A stretch of DNA of 64,000 nt from Adiantum capillus-veneris (Eukaryota > Streptophyta > Polypodiopsida > Polypodiales > Pteridaceae): positions 95,332,112 through 95,396,111 of the forward strand of contig CM043945.1 of NCBI GenBank assembly GCA_014529385.2. The letters run 5' to 3'. The notes beneath the pieces are model-generated. The model had not been told where the DNA came from, did no database searches, and was given only the letters and a program-made list of their open reading frames with translations. Shown piece by piece: positions 11,052 to 27,140 of this stretch. A program made the translations under genes and the position numbers. Position 1 is the first letter of the stretch. The number at the start of each line of letters is the position of its first letter.

Positions 11052-14000
11052 TTTTTTGCTTCATTGTTCATTGTTTTAGCACTTTTTTATTGATTCCATC
11101 ATGAGATTTTTATGGAAGATGGAATAAGGGATTAAAAGACTAATCATAGCCCTAAGTCATGTTAGAAATGAGTGGAGTATTACTTTACTCACTAAGAGTC
11201 TAGGACTAACAAGCAATGATCCTACATTAACCTAAGGTAACGGTCAATACCTATGATTAGCACACATAAAGCCAAATTTTAAATGAGTTTTATATCACAA
11301 AGCCGTGTTGAAACTTGCATGTATGATTAGCTTTTGAAAATGAAAGGAACCATAGCTTAGAAGCAAATTCACTTAATCTAAGCATGCAAGAAGCGAAGAG
11401 ATAAAAAAGAGCATAGCATGGGAGGATTTCACCTATTCGTGCTCTTTTGAGCATCCATTAGCAAGCATCCACTTTGTGTATGTACAGGCCCCTTGATTCC
11501 TTTTATTTGCAAGCCAAGCTTCTTGAAGCTAACTGTTAAAAAACACCCAAGCTCAAAAGCCATTTATTGAAAGCCAAGAAAATCACACAAAAAAACATTA
11601 TTGAAAACCTATGGTAAGGTCTACATAAGCACATTTTGTAATTTTTACAACCTCTCAAGCATGATTGAAAGTTTAATAGCACTAGCTTGAATAAAATTTG
11701 GAATTTAAAACAAACCAAGAGCTATAAATAATGCAACTTTGATGAAATGAAGTGGCTCGTGAAAGCCAAAATTTACATTTTTAAAGCTCTCAAAAAAGTT
11801 GGCTAAACACTAGCTCAAATGAAAAAAATTCACTTTAGGTCAAGCTATGAGGTAGCATATACACAATTTTCAATCAAAAGAATTGGAACGGCTCTAAATA
11901 GCCAAATATTGGACTATGTTGCAATGCCAACACCTATCATGGATTAATAAAAATGCAACTTTTCCACACCCCTTCAAAAAAGCACCAATCATTATTGCTC
12001 TTAGGCATATGAAAATTCAACACAACCACTCAAAGAATTCACGATCAATCACAAACCCAAAAGTTTCATGCTATCTTATGGCCATTCAAACAAGCTACTA
12101 TGTAGAGGTTTTGCAATCAAATCAAGCACTAAAATGCATAATCAATGCCATGCCCAAATAGAATGTCTCAATCAAGCATGATTGCATGTGCAATGTAACT
12201 CTCAAAAGATGCCCAAATGCATATCACAAAGAGTTTTTATCAATTAAGCAAAACATTAGATCATGCATAAGCCAAAAGCATATGTGCATTGATACTTATT
12301 TATGCATGTAAATGATCACACAATCCTAGCACAATTCGATGCTTACATCATTCATTTCATACAAGAAATATGGCATACATAGCGTGAGAGAGATACATCG
12401 TCTGATGAACTTGTGAATTTCCAGCTCTATCTATAAAGTGGTTATGAGTTAACTCCTAAGCACATAGATGAATTTCCAAAGTAATAGAATACTTGAGATT
12501 TTTTCAACTCATGATGCATGGCTCTTGATCAACCAAATATATAAAGTAATGTACCTATTCTCTCATCAATCTCATCCTCAGTCAAATGTCAACACGCCCT
12601 TCAAGAAAAACGTAATCATTAACGCAGAATTTGCATTCACAACAATCAAGTCAACAAATTGTGAGTTCTGCACAACTCTCACACTTTAATGCAATCCATT
12701 AAATTTTTTAATTTAATCAACAATGGATGCATAAAATTGATGTCTGTGTGCTCTCTTATAGAAGACTTTTACATACAAAACAAAAATGGCCTTGGCCAAT
12801 GAATGTACACAATCCATTTTGAGCCAAAACACTATGTTCTTGTCAAATCCCTATGAATTATTTTTTCTCTTTTTTACCTGACTTTTTTGAAGTTTTTACG
12901 CTCTTGGTTATGTTGAGAGCTTTTTTTTTCTTTTTGTCGCCTCAAGGTGAAGTTGTTTCATTTTAGCTCAAGGCGGAGAGAGGGGTGGGAATGATCGCTT
13001 TTGGTTTTTATTTATTTATTTATTTCTCTTATTATTGGTGCAATCTTGTGATAGATACAAGACAGAGGAGGAAGGCATGATCATGGTATGTGGGCAGGGC
13101 TTGGGTGAGCATTTGATTTAATTTGACTAGCTATTGTCCTGCATATTAAAGTCTCAAGGATTTTTTACCATCATATTCTTGCTAGAGTTACTCCATATAT
13201 TTTAACTTCTTTTTTAAAAAATAACCAGTTAATGTAAAAAATGTTGACTAATCCATATCATTGTATGTATTTCTTTCATTTAAAAATCTTGCATGCAATG
13301 CTAGTTATGTAATTTCATCTTTAAAATATGTTCCGATGTCGAGCCCTTCAAAGACAGAATCAACTAGGATTATCACTCACCAAACTAGCCATATCCAAAG
13401 ACTAGGCAAAAGCAGAAGAATGTGTTCTAGATTAGATCACTTAACCCGCCAAAACTAGCAGAAGACATCAGCTAATGAATTACACATATCCAATCACAGT
13501 TACCAAGTCAAGGCCACCAGGACTCCCCATGTTACAATACTATACCCATCACGGTCAGAATTTTAGTGTAAGCCAAATCTTAAGTAGCAAAGCATAAGAA
13601 GGTAGAATAAATAGTGTATATATAAGGTTTTAATGGCAATATCACCGCCAAGAGCTAGATGTATTGTATGTATATAAAACAGAAGACCATATCTAAGCCA
13701 AACATCCAAGCAATAAGCTGAAGTTCAGATTTATTATGAGTCAAAGCAAACAGTCTCTCAATAAAGACAGAATATTGTATAAGGTTTACATATATTTTAT
13801 GGTAGCATCATCACAAGATGTAGTGGAATATGTATGTAAACAAGATCTAAGCCAGATATCCAAGCAATAGAAAAAGGTCAGATTTTTTGTAAGTCAAAAC
13901 AATCTCTCCCAAATCATAACACCATAACAAACTTAGGTAGTAAAGCACAGAAGACCAGATCATTATCCATATGTAAAGACCAAGAATAAAAGACCAACAA

Positions 14001-15985
14001 AATGAGTTGTAGACTAGATCTCTTATAAATACATATCAAGCAGAGAAAACCTGCTATATAAATCAAATCACAGCGAGCATGATAATACCTTAAGACCCTT
14101 GAGACCCCTAGCAAGGGAGAATATGGTTACCAAAACCCCAATTTAGGCCATCCATCAAGACCCCGAGGTTAATGAGTACTTACCTAATCTGTAATAGGTA
14201 GGTTTATCTATCAATTTTACACTAAGTACCAAAACAAAATCTTCATTAGTAGAGCAGTTGGATTATTTGCCTACGGAAGTATCAGTCAGAGCCTCAAAAA
14301 GTGGAGCTAGAACACTATTTGTAAAATTACACTCAATTCACCCTTATTCCATGCCAAAGCAATCCTTCATTGAGAAAACAAAGTTTTAGATAGCAAATTC
14401 TCAAGCACAGTGAGCAGGCCATAAGTCCAACTTAACCAGAATTATGTCAAATTTATCATAAAGTCCAATGCTAATCATAAAAAATTCCACCTGTTTTGTG
14501 CTTAAGTCATAATTAGTTAATACTTAACTCCTGTTACACCATAGAGGCCACGTGAGCAGAGCTCTCTGAATATAAAAGAAATATTCTTAAAATTTCTCAG
14601 TAAAATCACAACTCCTCAAGCCAGAAAGAAGTAAAACCACTAGCCCAAGGAAATGTGCCTGAACCCATAGTTTATCAAGGAAAAAATACCATATAGCAGA
14701 TAAATCATGCTAAAAAGTTTTTAAGCCATCATCCAAAGAAGCCTTAAAAACCAGAATGGCTCAACATTAGTTCCTCATCCAATTTGACCATCCTTCAAGT
14801 TTTCCTAGCACAATCATAATTCAATAAGTAATCATTCAATATGATGATATCATGAGAAGCAATCTATCAAAGCAAAACAAGCTAGGGCAAAACAAACATC
14901 ACTATCAGTCAAGAGCTGCTTTATACCAGCTATCTTGAGTCCTTTCCCCAAAAAAAACCCAATGTAACTCGCTGTCGGATTATGAATCTCCACATAACCC
15001 ACCAGAATATGAACCATCACATAACATTTCAAAATATCAACCAGTGATCAACGCAATCATAACAGTTTCCCTATATTACCATAATATAACACATTTAGGT
15101 AACAAACCGATCAAGAACCATATGTATGTTTAGAATTGATGCCACTTTTTGGTCAAGCAACAAAAAACTAGAGTGAGTATGTATGTAATCAGTACCAGGC
15201 ATGAAGCAAAAGAAACCCTCTATTGATGTGCAATTATCAGTGCCGAGGTTATCAAACCATATGCTTTAGCTAAAGAAAATCCCAAATGTACACTTCTGCC
15301 AATATTCCTAAGGTAAAAAACTTGTTAAAATTACCCAACAGAGCAAGGAATTAAGCATTTGAGATTTTGAGTTCAAAATAATATAACTTGTAAGCAGGAG
15401 TAATCCCTAGAATTCCTCCAATGAGCCAAGGGAAATTTCACACACACACAGAGAAGCATGACAGTAGTCCTCTTAGCAAGCCAGGTAAGGCCACACCCTG
15501 TAAGCCCTTCATAGCACGCAATTTGTATCGGGATTGTGAGCGGGCCATAAAAGAGGAGGAGATTTTATGAGAAAACAGAGCTATAAGCCTCGCCACGGGC
15601 CGCCACTCATCATCAAAAGGGAAGAGGATATGTGGCAACAGATACTCAATAGGATACATCATGATGGTTTTACGCTAAGAGACGCCATACAGACACCAAA
15701 TAGGGGAGGGTTAATTCCATAAGGGACTCTTCCCATAGGGTTAGGTTTTCAGAGGCACCATGCTACCAAAACAGTATAGTAAATAACTTCACTTAGCCAT
15801 AGTGTTCTTCATAGAAAAAAATAGCAGTAATTATTATGTAAATCATAAGGTAAAACTCCCCTAACGCAACAACTCAAATCCAGTTTGAGTGTAACAGGTT
15901 GGATGTCATATTTTGTAGCAAGATATAATGATTCAGGACACAATCAGAGCCCCCCCAAATGCTATCAAGGTCGGATGCCATGACA

Positions 15986-15987
<2 letters not shown>
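11052..15987. other. Long non-coding stretch, no gene recognised
   Basis: A/T-rich sequence with no convincing protein, RNA gene or LTR. It includes a (TTTA)n tract near 13008-13022 and the diverged tandem repeat described at 13.6-13.9 kb. Short open frames here show no family motifs. Confidence 0.4.
13618..13915. repeat. Diverged tandem repeat, period about 165-170 bp
   Basis: A segment starting ATAAGGTTTTAATGGCA and containing CTAAGCCAAACATCCAAGCA, CAGATTTATTATGAGTCAAA and CAGTCTCTC (about 13618-13757) recurs in diverged form at about 13785-13912 (CTAAGCCAGATATCCAAGCA, CAGATTTTTTGTAAGTCAAA, CAATCTCTC). Two units are clear. Confidence 0.6.
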
Positions 15988-16062
<75 letters not shown>

Positions 16063-16074
16063 TGTGTGTGTGTG
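15988..16074. repeat. (TG)n microsatellite
   Basis: Near-perfect TG dinucleotide run with one TC interruption near 16061. Confidence 0.98.
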
Positions 16075-19240
<3,166 letters not shown>

Positions 19241-19301
19241 CCGCCCTAACCCAGGCACCATACACAATGGATTGGTAGTAGCCCCATTGTGTATGGGCCT
19301 A

Positions 19302-20653
19302 CTACCTTATAAGAGAAATGAGATTATCCTGGTTAAAGTGTAGCCCAGGCCAACTATGCTGGGTGAGAGATTGTGTAATTATGTTGCAAACCTGGTTCCT
19401 ATTAAACCCGTTAAGGCAATACAATCTGATCAGTAAATTAACAACCTCCCAAGCAAGAAAAAAATCAGAGGAAGAATAGCAATTTAGATGTAGCAGGCTG
19501 ATACACGAGTTAATACCAGCCTTGTGAGGCCTATTGCTATTCTTTTTTATGAATTCCACAAGTGGTAGTTTCAGGAGATCATTTTTCCAAACAAATCTTA
19601 GATTATATCCACCGACACACGGAACAAGAAGAGAGATAAAAAGGTTAAGGAATTAAACTGATGTACAAAAAGGCCCATTGGGTGTAATGATCTCATGTAA
19701 AGATATGGGTTCAATTTTAAGGCAGTGAGGATAAATAAGACAAATTTCTTTGAGGAAGTCTTTATTGTTGACACTTAGTAAGTCATCCATATATCTATAG
19801 GTATGTCTGAACTGTGAAATATTATTTTTTCAAGATTCCATGGCTTTGAGAAACCAATTCTATTCAAAGAAAGCAAGGTAAATATTACACATAGGTGGAG
19901 AACAAGAGAATCCCATGGGGATGCCTAGGCATTGGTTGAAGCAAAAACCGCCGGAAACTATAGTGGAGTTACAAAGCAGCTAAGAGATGAAAGGGCAAAG
20001 CTTTGCTTCATTGAAGTGTAGGGAGTGTAAGGAGTGAGTTCCACCTGGGTTTTTTGGAAAGAGAGATGTAGAAAAGTTTCTTCTTTCTAGCATTAGGAAA
20101 GCCATTTTAATCACTTTGGCAAGAATGGTCTTAAGGCCAAGAACCCCATCAAGGGGAATGTTTTTGTAACATTGTGTAATGTCTGTAGTAAAAATGTGGA
20201 AGATTTATTGTGGAAGGTTAAGAGAGACTTCAGTAGATTTACTCGTAAGCCAAAAGGGGTTGTACTGAATATGAAAGAAGTCTTGACAGATTTTCTGCTT
20301 AGTGGCAAAAATAAGTTCAAATTCGGCTAGTATAAGTCAAGGCATAGCGTAATATACTTGGTGATATCAGTAAAGATACCATTGGAAGCATCAAATATCC
20401 ATCTGAACTTATGCTTATGAATCTTATAGGTGGGAAGTAATACAGGTAACTTAGTGTTCTGTACAAGGTATCCTAGATTCCCTAAGTATTTTGAGATCTT
20501 ATTGGTCACTGTTTGTAGTGAAAAGTTAATACTACAGAATTCCTTTCCAGATACTCGATCGTGGGCAGTCTTCCAAGCAAGGTATTTGCAAATAAGAGTG
20601 GGACAGTTAGAGATTTTTTCAAGCCCAACAACAAACCATTTATCAAAACTCAA
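19302..20653 (-). pseudogene. Penelope-like reverse transcriptase domain (broken)
   Basis: Reading minus: a fingers block LLPTYKIHKHKFRWIFDAS (about 20,430), then after a frameshift motif A FTTDITQCYKNIPLDG with its Asp codon at 20,181-20,183, motif B GIPMGFSCSPPMCNIYL (about 19,925-19,880) and motif C YRYMDDLLSVNN with MDD at 19,782-19,790. Motifs A, B and C lie in one frame, interrupted by stop codons (for example just after the AFFE of motif B). The downstream IYPHCLKIEP and NRPHKAGINSC blocks continue in that frame to 19,302. Motif B of the form GIPMG-x-x-CxP-x-x-x-NI/LF/YL and the K-I-H-K block are typical of Penelope-like RTs, which are relatives of telomerase RT. Catalytic Asps are present, but shifts and stops make this copy non-functional. 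Confidence 0.85.
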
Positions 20654-22559
20654 AATCTAGTTGTGATGTAAGCCAGGATTCATCAAAGGATAAACATTTT
20701 CTAGGTATTTGTGATATTTTTCGAAGGAAGCATTCCTTCACAAATTTCATTAAGTCCGGTAGGATTGTCATCTCCAGTTGGAGAGCACTGACAAGGTCAG
20801 TGCGCCAGCTTAGTATAGCTGATAGAGCAAGGTAGTTGTTTTTAGGAAAGTTAGGTATATGATTGAGCCCATTGGCCAAGATTCTACGTACCTTAATATT
20901 TTCAATAATGCTAAGATCACAAGTACAAACATGTTTTCCATATGCCTCAAAGTTCCTACAATAGGTGGTAAATTGAAAGCGTGTACAATTGGGAATAGAA
21001 TCCGGCCGAAGAAAGTCATTACTATAGACTAAATTCTTTGCGGGATGTTGATACTTCCATCCTATGAGTATATTATCAAGCAATTTGTGATTGCCAAAAA
21101 ATAGATCAAAGCACTCATAAAAAGGATTTTTTGGTTGAATCCAATCGAGAAGTACATTGTGAAACAGACAGTGTATGTAGATAAATCCTTTGTTCGGATC
21201 CACTTTGTCAAGAGTTCTTCTTCCGCAAGGACTTGTAGTAACCTGCAATATCACCAAGGATTACATTTCAAAGAAATTTCTCATAGGGGGAATGCTGCCT
21301 CTACCCTTAGTGTAGCTATGACCTTTTCCCCGGTTAGAGGATGAGCTAGGTGTTAGAAAGGAAGTGAAGGAGTTGGGGGTAGTCAAAGAGTTGGGTCTTT
21401 TAAGAGCAGGGGAGTCATCTTCATCAATACATGGTTTAAGTAAACTAGTGATGATCTTAACACCTTAAAAGTTAGCATAAGTAGTTAAGTAGATCCCAGG
21501 TTCATCAGATTTTAACTCCTTCAAGATATCCAACATAAGTCCACGAAAGATGTTAAAAGCAATCTACGCAATTACAATTTGTTTGTCTTGGCCACCTAAC
21601 CAAGAGGAAATGACGGAGAGATGAAAATCCACAGGTTTTTCTGGGAAGAGTAGGTCCAGATGGCTGAGAATAAACCAAATGGTATGATCGAACCACATGA
21701 TGTTGGATTCACAAGAGGCTTTAGGGTTAACAAATCTGCAGACACATTTTACATAAGGTCGATAGACATTCTAGATGGATTCAGTGTAGAAATCCAGTTT
21801 ACTCTTGGCAAATTCCATATTTCCTTTGGTACGGATGTAGAGGCCGGTATTGGAGGGGCATTTGGAGTGGTCAATGAGATTGAGGTTGAAGGGTGCTTTG
21901 ATAAGCTCCCTTTTGTCCAAAAATTGTCCTCTTTTTAAAATCTTGAGTTTGCAGTCCTCCACAGTAGAGGCAGGGAGGTTGGCAAGGTAAACCCAAGTTT
22001 CACTCAAAATGGATGTTAAGAATGCTTTGTTGGGCAGGACCCAAAGCTGATGGTCAACCCCAAGGGATTCAATTTCTATTTGTCTAACGGGTAAGACAGG
22101 AAAAACTTTGGATATCTTAGGCACCATCTCTAGGAGGTTAGAGTCATTGAGGGAAAAAAAATTACTCTCAAATTCCTTGACTGCTTCAAGGGCTGCACTA
22201 TCTCGACAAAAGATACCACCAGTTTGTGGAATAGTTGGAGTAGCCGGTGTACAGAGAAAGGAGGGATTGAGACCGCACAACTTCCTTAGAAAGTTAGACA
22301 GATCAGCACCAGAGGAAGAAAATAGGGCAAGCTCTTGTTGGTATAGTGAGGATGGTAAGGGAAGCTGGGCTATGTATTGAGAAATTAAAATCACCCCTTC
22401 CATGGAGTATTTATCCAGAGTAGCCAAAATCTTGACCCAATCATTAAAAGACAGCATATGTAAGACATACAATTTCTTGTCAGAGGAAAGAGCCAAGTCA
22501 TATATTAGTTGAGAAGCATCCAATCTGCTAATATATCTCAGTAGAAGAGATGTGGCCAT
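20643..22559 (-). pseudogene. N-terminal region of the Penelope-like ORF (unknown domain plus conserved pre-RT block)
   Basis: One frame runs from a Met at 22,557-22,559 to 20,643 with stops at 21,771-21,773, about 21,555, about 21,465 and about 21,263. The first 262 codons match nothing I know. Near the end comes GKHVCTCDLSIIENIKVRRI followed by LANGLNHIP. This resembles the block (HVxTxDLxII-x-N-x-x-LR) that precedes the RT in Naiad/Chlamys-type Penelope elements, where a CxC motif is described; CTC here could be part of that block, but I am not certain. I found no GIY-YIG pair; an isolated PGIYLTTYANF near 21,490 lacks a YIG partner. The frame shifts at about 20,645 into the RT. Confidence 0.6.
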
Positions 22560-23102
22560 TTAGAGGGGCTCCGAGGTCAATTCCAATCCTTGTGAGAGAG
22601 CAAGAGTCTACAATATTTCAAAAAAATGTGGTGAGGTTTACTTTTCCTTACCGTAGTAGGTAATACAATCTTTGGCTTTCCTAGAAAGGAACAATCTAGT
22701 CTAACTACCAAGCATTATTTGGTTTATGGTCCGTAAGGTATAGCTTAATCTGTTCGAGAATCTTTGTATGATTCTCAAGGTTGTGTTTAGTGCTCATGCG
22801 GGCTGTCTTTCTATAGGGTATGCAGTCCTAAAAAAAGGAACAGTAAAAACATACATAAATAAAAGTAGAAACAGTAACTGTAGTTTTGGGCCTGCAAACC
22901 TTAAACCGGCAAAGTCAAAGACTATAGTAGCCGTGAGCAGGGGACCAGAAGTAGAGTCTAAGAAGGACCACCTAACACCAGTCAACCAGCCAAGAGATTA
23001 TAGACTGTGGGTCCAACCTAGAACTCTATTTCGAGGAAAATTTCCAAAGCCAGCATCCCAGTTTCTCTAGAAAGAAAAACCTTATGTATAGGATGTGTGT
23101 GT

Positions 23103-24951
23103 AGCTGTTTAATCTTAGATAATAAGACATAATTGAACTTTTACATTCAAAATCCAACTGGCAATGGAACAAAGAATAGATAAGTACATAAACAACTCAG
23201 TATTAGAATTATTCAAGTACAATGTTTGTAGGGAAGAGGTCCCCTTCCAGTATACAGATAATAAAAGAACTTCCCAAATCATAAGTAAGTGTTCCATCCA
23301 GTGTAGGTCAGCTTGCCAAAGTAAAAAAAACCTTTCAAGATAAAATAGAGTCCTTACCTACATCCACCCAAACAAGACAACAGATATGTTAGCCTTGGAT
23401 GTGTTTTACAGGTATCAATGGACTATACCAGTTGTTATCCATGTCCATCTTACAAACTTTTTTTCGAACCTTTACAAGCTTAGTCCAAAGTAATTTATGT
23501 GTAAAAAATATTCTTCTTCTCTTTTTTTAAAACCCCCAAGTTTCTAGCAAAAAATATTATTCTGATTAGAAGGCCACCACCCCTTCTAATCCAAGTGTCT
23601 TAATCCCCCATCAACATCTTTATCAGTCTTTTTAAATTATCTTTCTAGATTAATGAAACTCCACCATATCAATCTATAAAAGAAGCTTTAGAAAATTCCA
23701 TTTATAGTTCAAAAAAGTATCAAGCTTGTTTATGTTTGTTTAGGCCAAATAAATTTTATGTCCATCATGGTACATGGAATCCAAATCCTCCCTTAGTTTG
23801 TATATCACTTACCTTATATATCTCTTAGCATACCAAGTGGCAGGGAGCCCTTGCAATATTAAGCCAATCCTCAAGTCAAACCATGAAGTTAGAGGAATAA
23901 GTGCCCTTATGGTTTTTGTTTCCAACTTTACTTGTCTTTGTGATTGCAAAAAGTACTATAATACCTTAACAAGACAACTAGTAACGAAATAGGCCCAATA
24001 TCTGTAAGTATTCGGGCCAAAATCCAAAACCAAATAACTAAAAAAAAATCCAATATCCATATGCAGCCGATGGGCCAAGCCTTCCAAATTTTACCATAAG
24101 CCAGAACAGAGAGTTCATTGTAACCACTATTGATTCTAAAACAAGAAGACACCCGGCACCATATTACTCCTATGCCAAGCCAAGAGGCAGATATCATAAC
24201 ATATACCCACATATTATGGTGCAAAAAATAATGCATACCACCTTGTTTATGGCCGCGTTGTAGCTAGTACTATGTTTAAAAACAAAAGGTCCCCCAGTGT
24301 ATACTTACCTCTATTGGTAGAGGTTCATTTGCATGAATAAGGTGTTTTTAAGCAACAGGGGAATCCACAAAAAACTTAATTATTGTTTAAGAAATTACAC
24401 CCGCCAAGTGAATGCAACAAAATTACTGCTCTATCTCATCTAAACTACCTAGTTAATGAGTTGGTACAGCATTCGTATGCAGCCGAGGCAACCATCCCCA
24501 CAAAGCATAAAAAAGAGTGCACAATAAGTCGCAAAAGCACTCCTTACATTCCCTTAGCCCACCCGATGGGTCTTACCAGGTTTTTAATTGATAGTGATCC
24601 AAAAGCCATGCTTATGCGAAAATATCAAGCCAATCCCAAACTACACCTGCCCATGCAAATATTGTATTACCTCATTCAATCAAGTAATGAACCAGTACAG
24701 CATTGGTTAGCACCTGGGGCAAACACCCCTTCAGTCCTAATTGAAGAAACTGTCAATATAAGTGCACAGTAGGTTTAAAACAAGTGTAACCTAAGCTACG
24801 TTTTGCAAAGGGAGCCACTGCGCCATCACGGCAAGTAGATGGTAATAGGGTAGTAAACCCTTTAAGTGAAACCCTATTTGTAGATAATAGATACGGGCCT
24901 GGTTCCATGGTGAGGAGGTGAAAAAAACCCAAAATCTATAACTTAAGTACC

Positions 24952-24955
<4 letters not shown>
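23103..24955 (-). repeat. Terminal-repeat (pseudo-LTR) copy B
   Basis: Direct repeat of copy A (16,758-19,131), lacking its 509-bp segment. It is preceded by a short TG tract at 23,094-23,102 and followed by a long one at 24,956-25,037. Confidence 0.9.

Positions 24956-25037
<82 letters not shown>
24956..25037. repeat. (TG)n microsatellite at the 5' end of the Penelope-like element
   Basis: Perfect TG run directly abutting terminal-repeat copy B; the element is on the minus strand, so this is its upstream border as (CA)n. Confidence 0.98.
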
Positions 25038-25038
<1 letters not shown>

Positions 25039-26399
25039 ACGCACATTGATTTTGCCACAAAAGCGGACACCTTTAGGAATTAGAAGCGTTGAATGGCACG
25101 CAAATCCTTGGATCTCTGTGGTGGCGAGTCATGCGGGGAGGTGGATAGTGTGAGGAAGGGGTCAGACCTACCACACATGACATTGAGTGTGTATTCTTGT
25201 GGTGCTCAGAAGGAAGTGGGTCCCTATCGCAATTGGTTATAGCATGAATAGAGTGTGTTTTGGCATGTGGCAGAAAAACCAGGCTTGAAATATTAAAAAT
25301 AGCTTAGAGAGAGCCAACTTTCAAGTTGCAGGTCAAAAATATATTGGCTGTCGAGCCATATTGAGCGTGAAGGCGATAATATTGCGTTTTTATGTGTTTG
25401 TTTTTCATTTTTCATTTTTCATTTTTCATTTTTTAAAGGGAATGTTCCCCCAAGGCAAGAGAAGGTGAAAGCAATATGTGAGGGTGTGTGAAGCTGGATG
25501 TGAAGACATGGGAAAAATACCTCTTTCCAATCATACACAATCCCTTTTCAAGGCTTACCCAAGAGATCTAGCTCATCAAAGTGCTCAATAAAATTCATTG
25601 TCGTCTATCATTGAAAATTTCAACTCGTGTTATTATCCAACCCTCATACCAAATCGATTTGAACTAATGTCCACACACATAATTGATGTCAATTTCTTTA
25701 AGTTTGTGATGCCATATCACACCAATGGATGTTAATTTTAGTGTTCACACATAAAACATCTTCAACTTGACGTGAATTAAGAAAGGATAGTAGCTAGTCT
25801 AAAGCGATTAATAGTACACAAAATCACAGTCATTTTATGGGGCACACACCTAAATAATGGAAAAATTAAGCATAATACCCATCCACATGCTTTCAATTGG
25901 AATGCATAAATGCTCAATTTTCTTATGTCAAGTTCAAACGTTGGTCAAATTTACACTCAAGTGAGCAATGTACTTATGATATTTAATTGCACACATCCTC
26001 TCCTCTACAAATTCAAAGCATTTTATCAATCATCGCAACTTGAGCTGCTCATTTCATTATCAAAAATTATTCAAACCCAATGTATTTTGTCATCTCGGTT
26101 TCATAAGCTTCATATACGTGAATTTTGGTACAATTAGGCACACTCATCAGTGCAACATTGCCATGTTCATCCGTTTGTACAATCATTCGCATGGAAAAAA
26201 ATCTTCCACAATTGAGTATCAATTGAGAGATCTATCTCAATTTTTGAGCCAATCTTGTGACACACACATGACGGATTTGGCCAATTCATCATCAAAATTG
26301 ATAAAAATACCAATTATTTTAAAGGGGAAGTAATCCTATGATGAATGCCCATACCTAATTGGGGAGCTCCATATTGAGCTGGTTAGGGAAGTATGGTCC
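25038..26399. other. Non-coding, no gene recognised
   Basis: Mixed A/T-rich sequence. A short (CATTTTT)n run lies at about 25,407-25,436. No protein motif seen. Confidence 0.4.
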
Positions 26400-27140
26400 A
26401 ATAAAAAAGTCTTGCAAACTATCCCACACTGCAACCTTCATATAGATCTGTAGATTTTCCATTTTGAAAAAGTAGATGAGAGTGGTTTACTCCGCAGAGT
26501 GGGTGTGTGTGTGTGTGTGTGTGTTCTTTCCATCAATTGGAAAAGCAAGTTGCCATTAAAACAAAGAGTGTTTCTATGGAGATGCATGCTTGGCATATTA
26601 CCGGTGGATAAGATTTTGGCTTCTCGTTGCGTTGCCTCTTCATCTTGCCGAAGATGCTCGAATCGAATGGCATCAGTTCCTCATCTTCTTTGGTTTTGCC
26701 CTGACTCCCGGGATTTCTTGCTTGTGCTTTCAAGGCAATTGCGTTCGAGGTTTCCTTCTGCTGCATTTGGGAAATTTATGGGTTTTTGGAAAACTCACAC
26801 TGCAATTGCGTCCACATGCGATTTTCATGCATTGGGTCAAATTATGGGCCTTCTCTTGGATCTGGTCTAAAACAAATGTTACTCTTTTTGAATCTCGACA
26901 GTTTCATCTCTACACTCACTTTAGAGGCTCTCTACGGCAATCCTTGTTTGACTGCTGTAGACTAAAAGACATAGACATCACGACTTTGACACTTTTCTAT
27001 GATTGTTTCTAGTTACGAAGTTTGCTCCTATATGGAGTGACTTCCTCATTTTCGGTTGTATAGATCTTTATGGTGGGTTTTCCTCGCGTTGAGGCTTCCC
27101 ACATGTAAATTAATCCAATAGATTTACACACAAAAAAAGA
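26400..27140 (+). pseudogene. LINE (L1-type) 3' fragment with zf-RVT zinc-knuckle
   Basis: The frame from 26,499 reads WKSKLPLKQRVFLWRCMLGI then LPVDKILASRCV, CRRC and HLLWFCPDS. This is the zinc-binding C-terminal domain (zf-RVT) of plant L1-like reverse transcriptases: K-P-K-x-R-x-F-LW, then C-x-x-C and H-x-x-x-x-C. After a frameshift near 26,860 a second frame continues with IWSKTNVTLF and ends at 27,010. The upstream RT and endonuclease are absent, as expected for a 5'-truncated LINE. A short (TG)n at 26,500-26,523 sits at the left of the coding part; AC/A-rich sequence near 27,125 may be the decayed tail. Not functional. Confidence 0.75.

Noticed and set aside
21470-21510. PGIYLTTYANF as a GIY-YIG nuclease motif
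   Set aside because: No YIG partner within the usual 10-15 residues and the frame stops soon after.
24383-24772. 129-residue plus-strand frame in terminal copy B
   Set aside because: Not preserved in the matching part of copy A (frame broken), no motif, and opposite to the element's coding strand.
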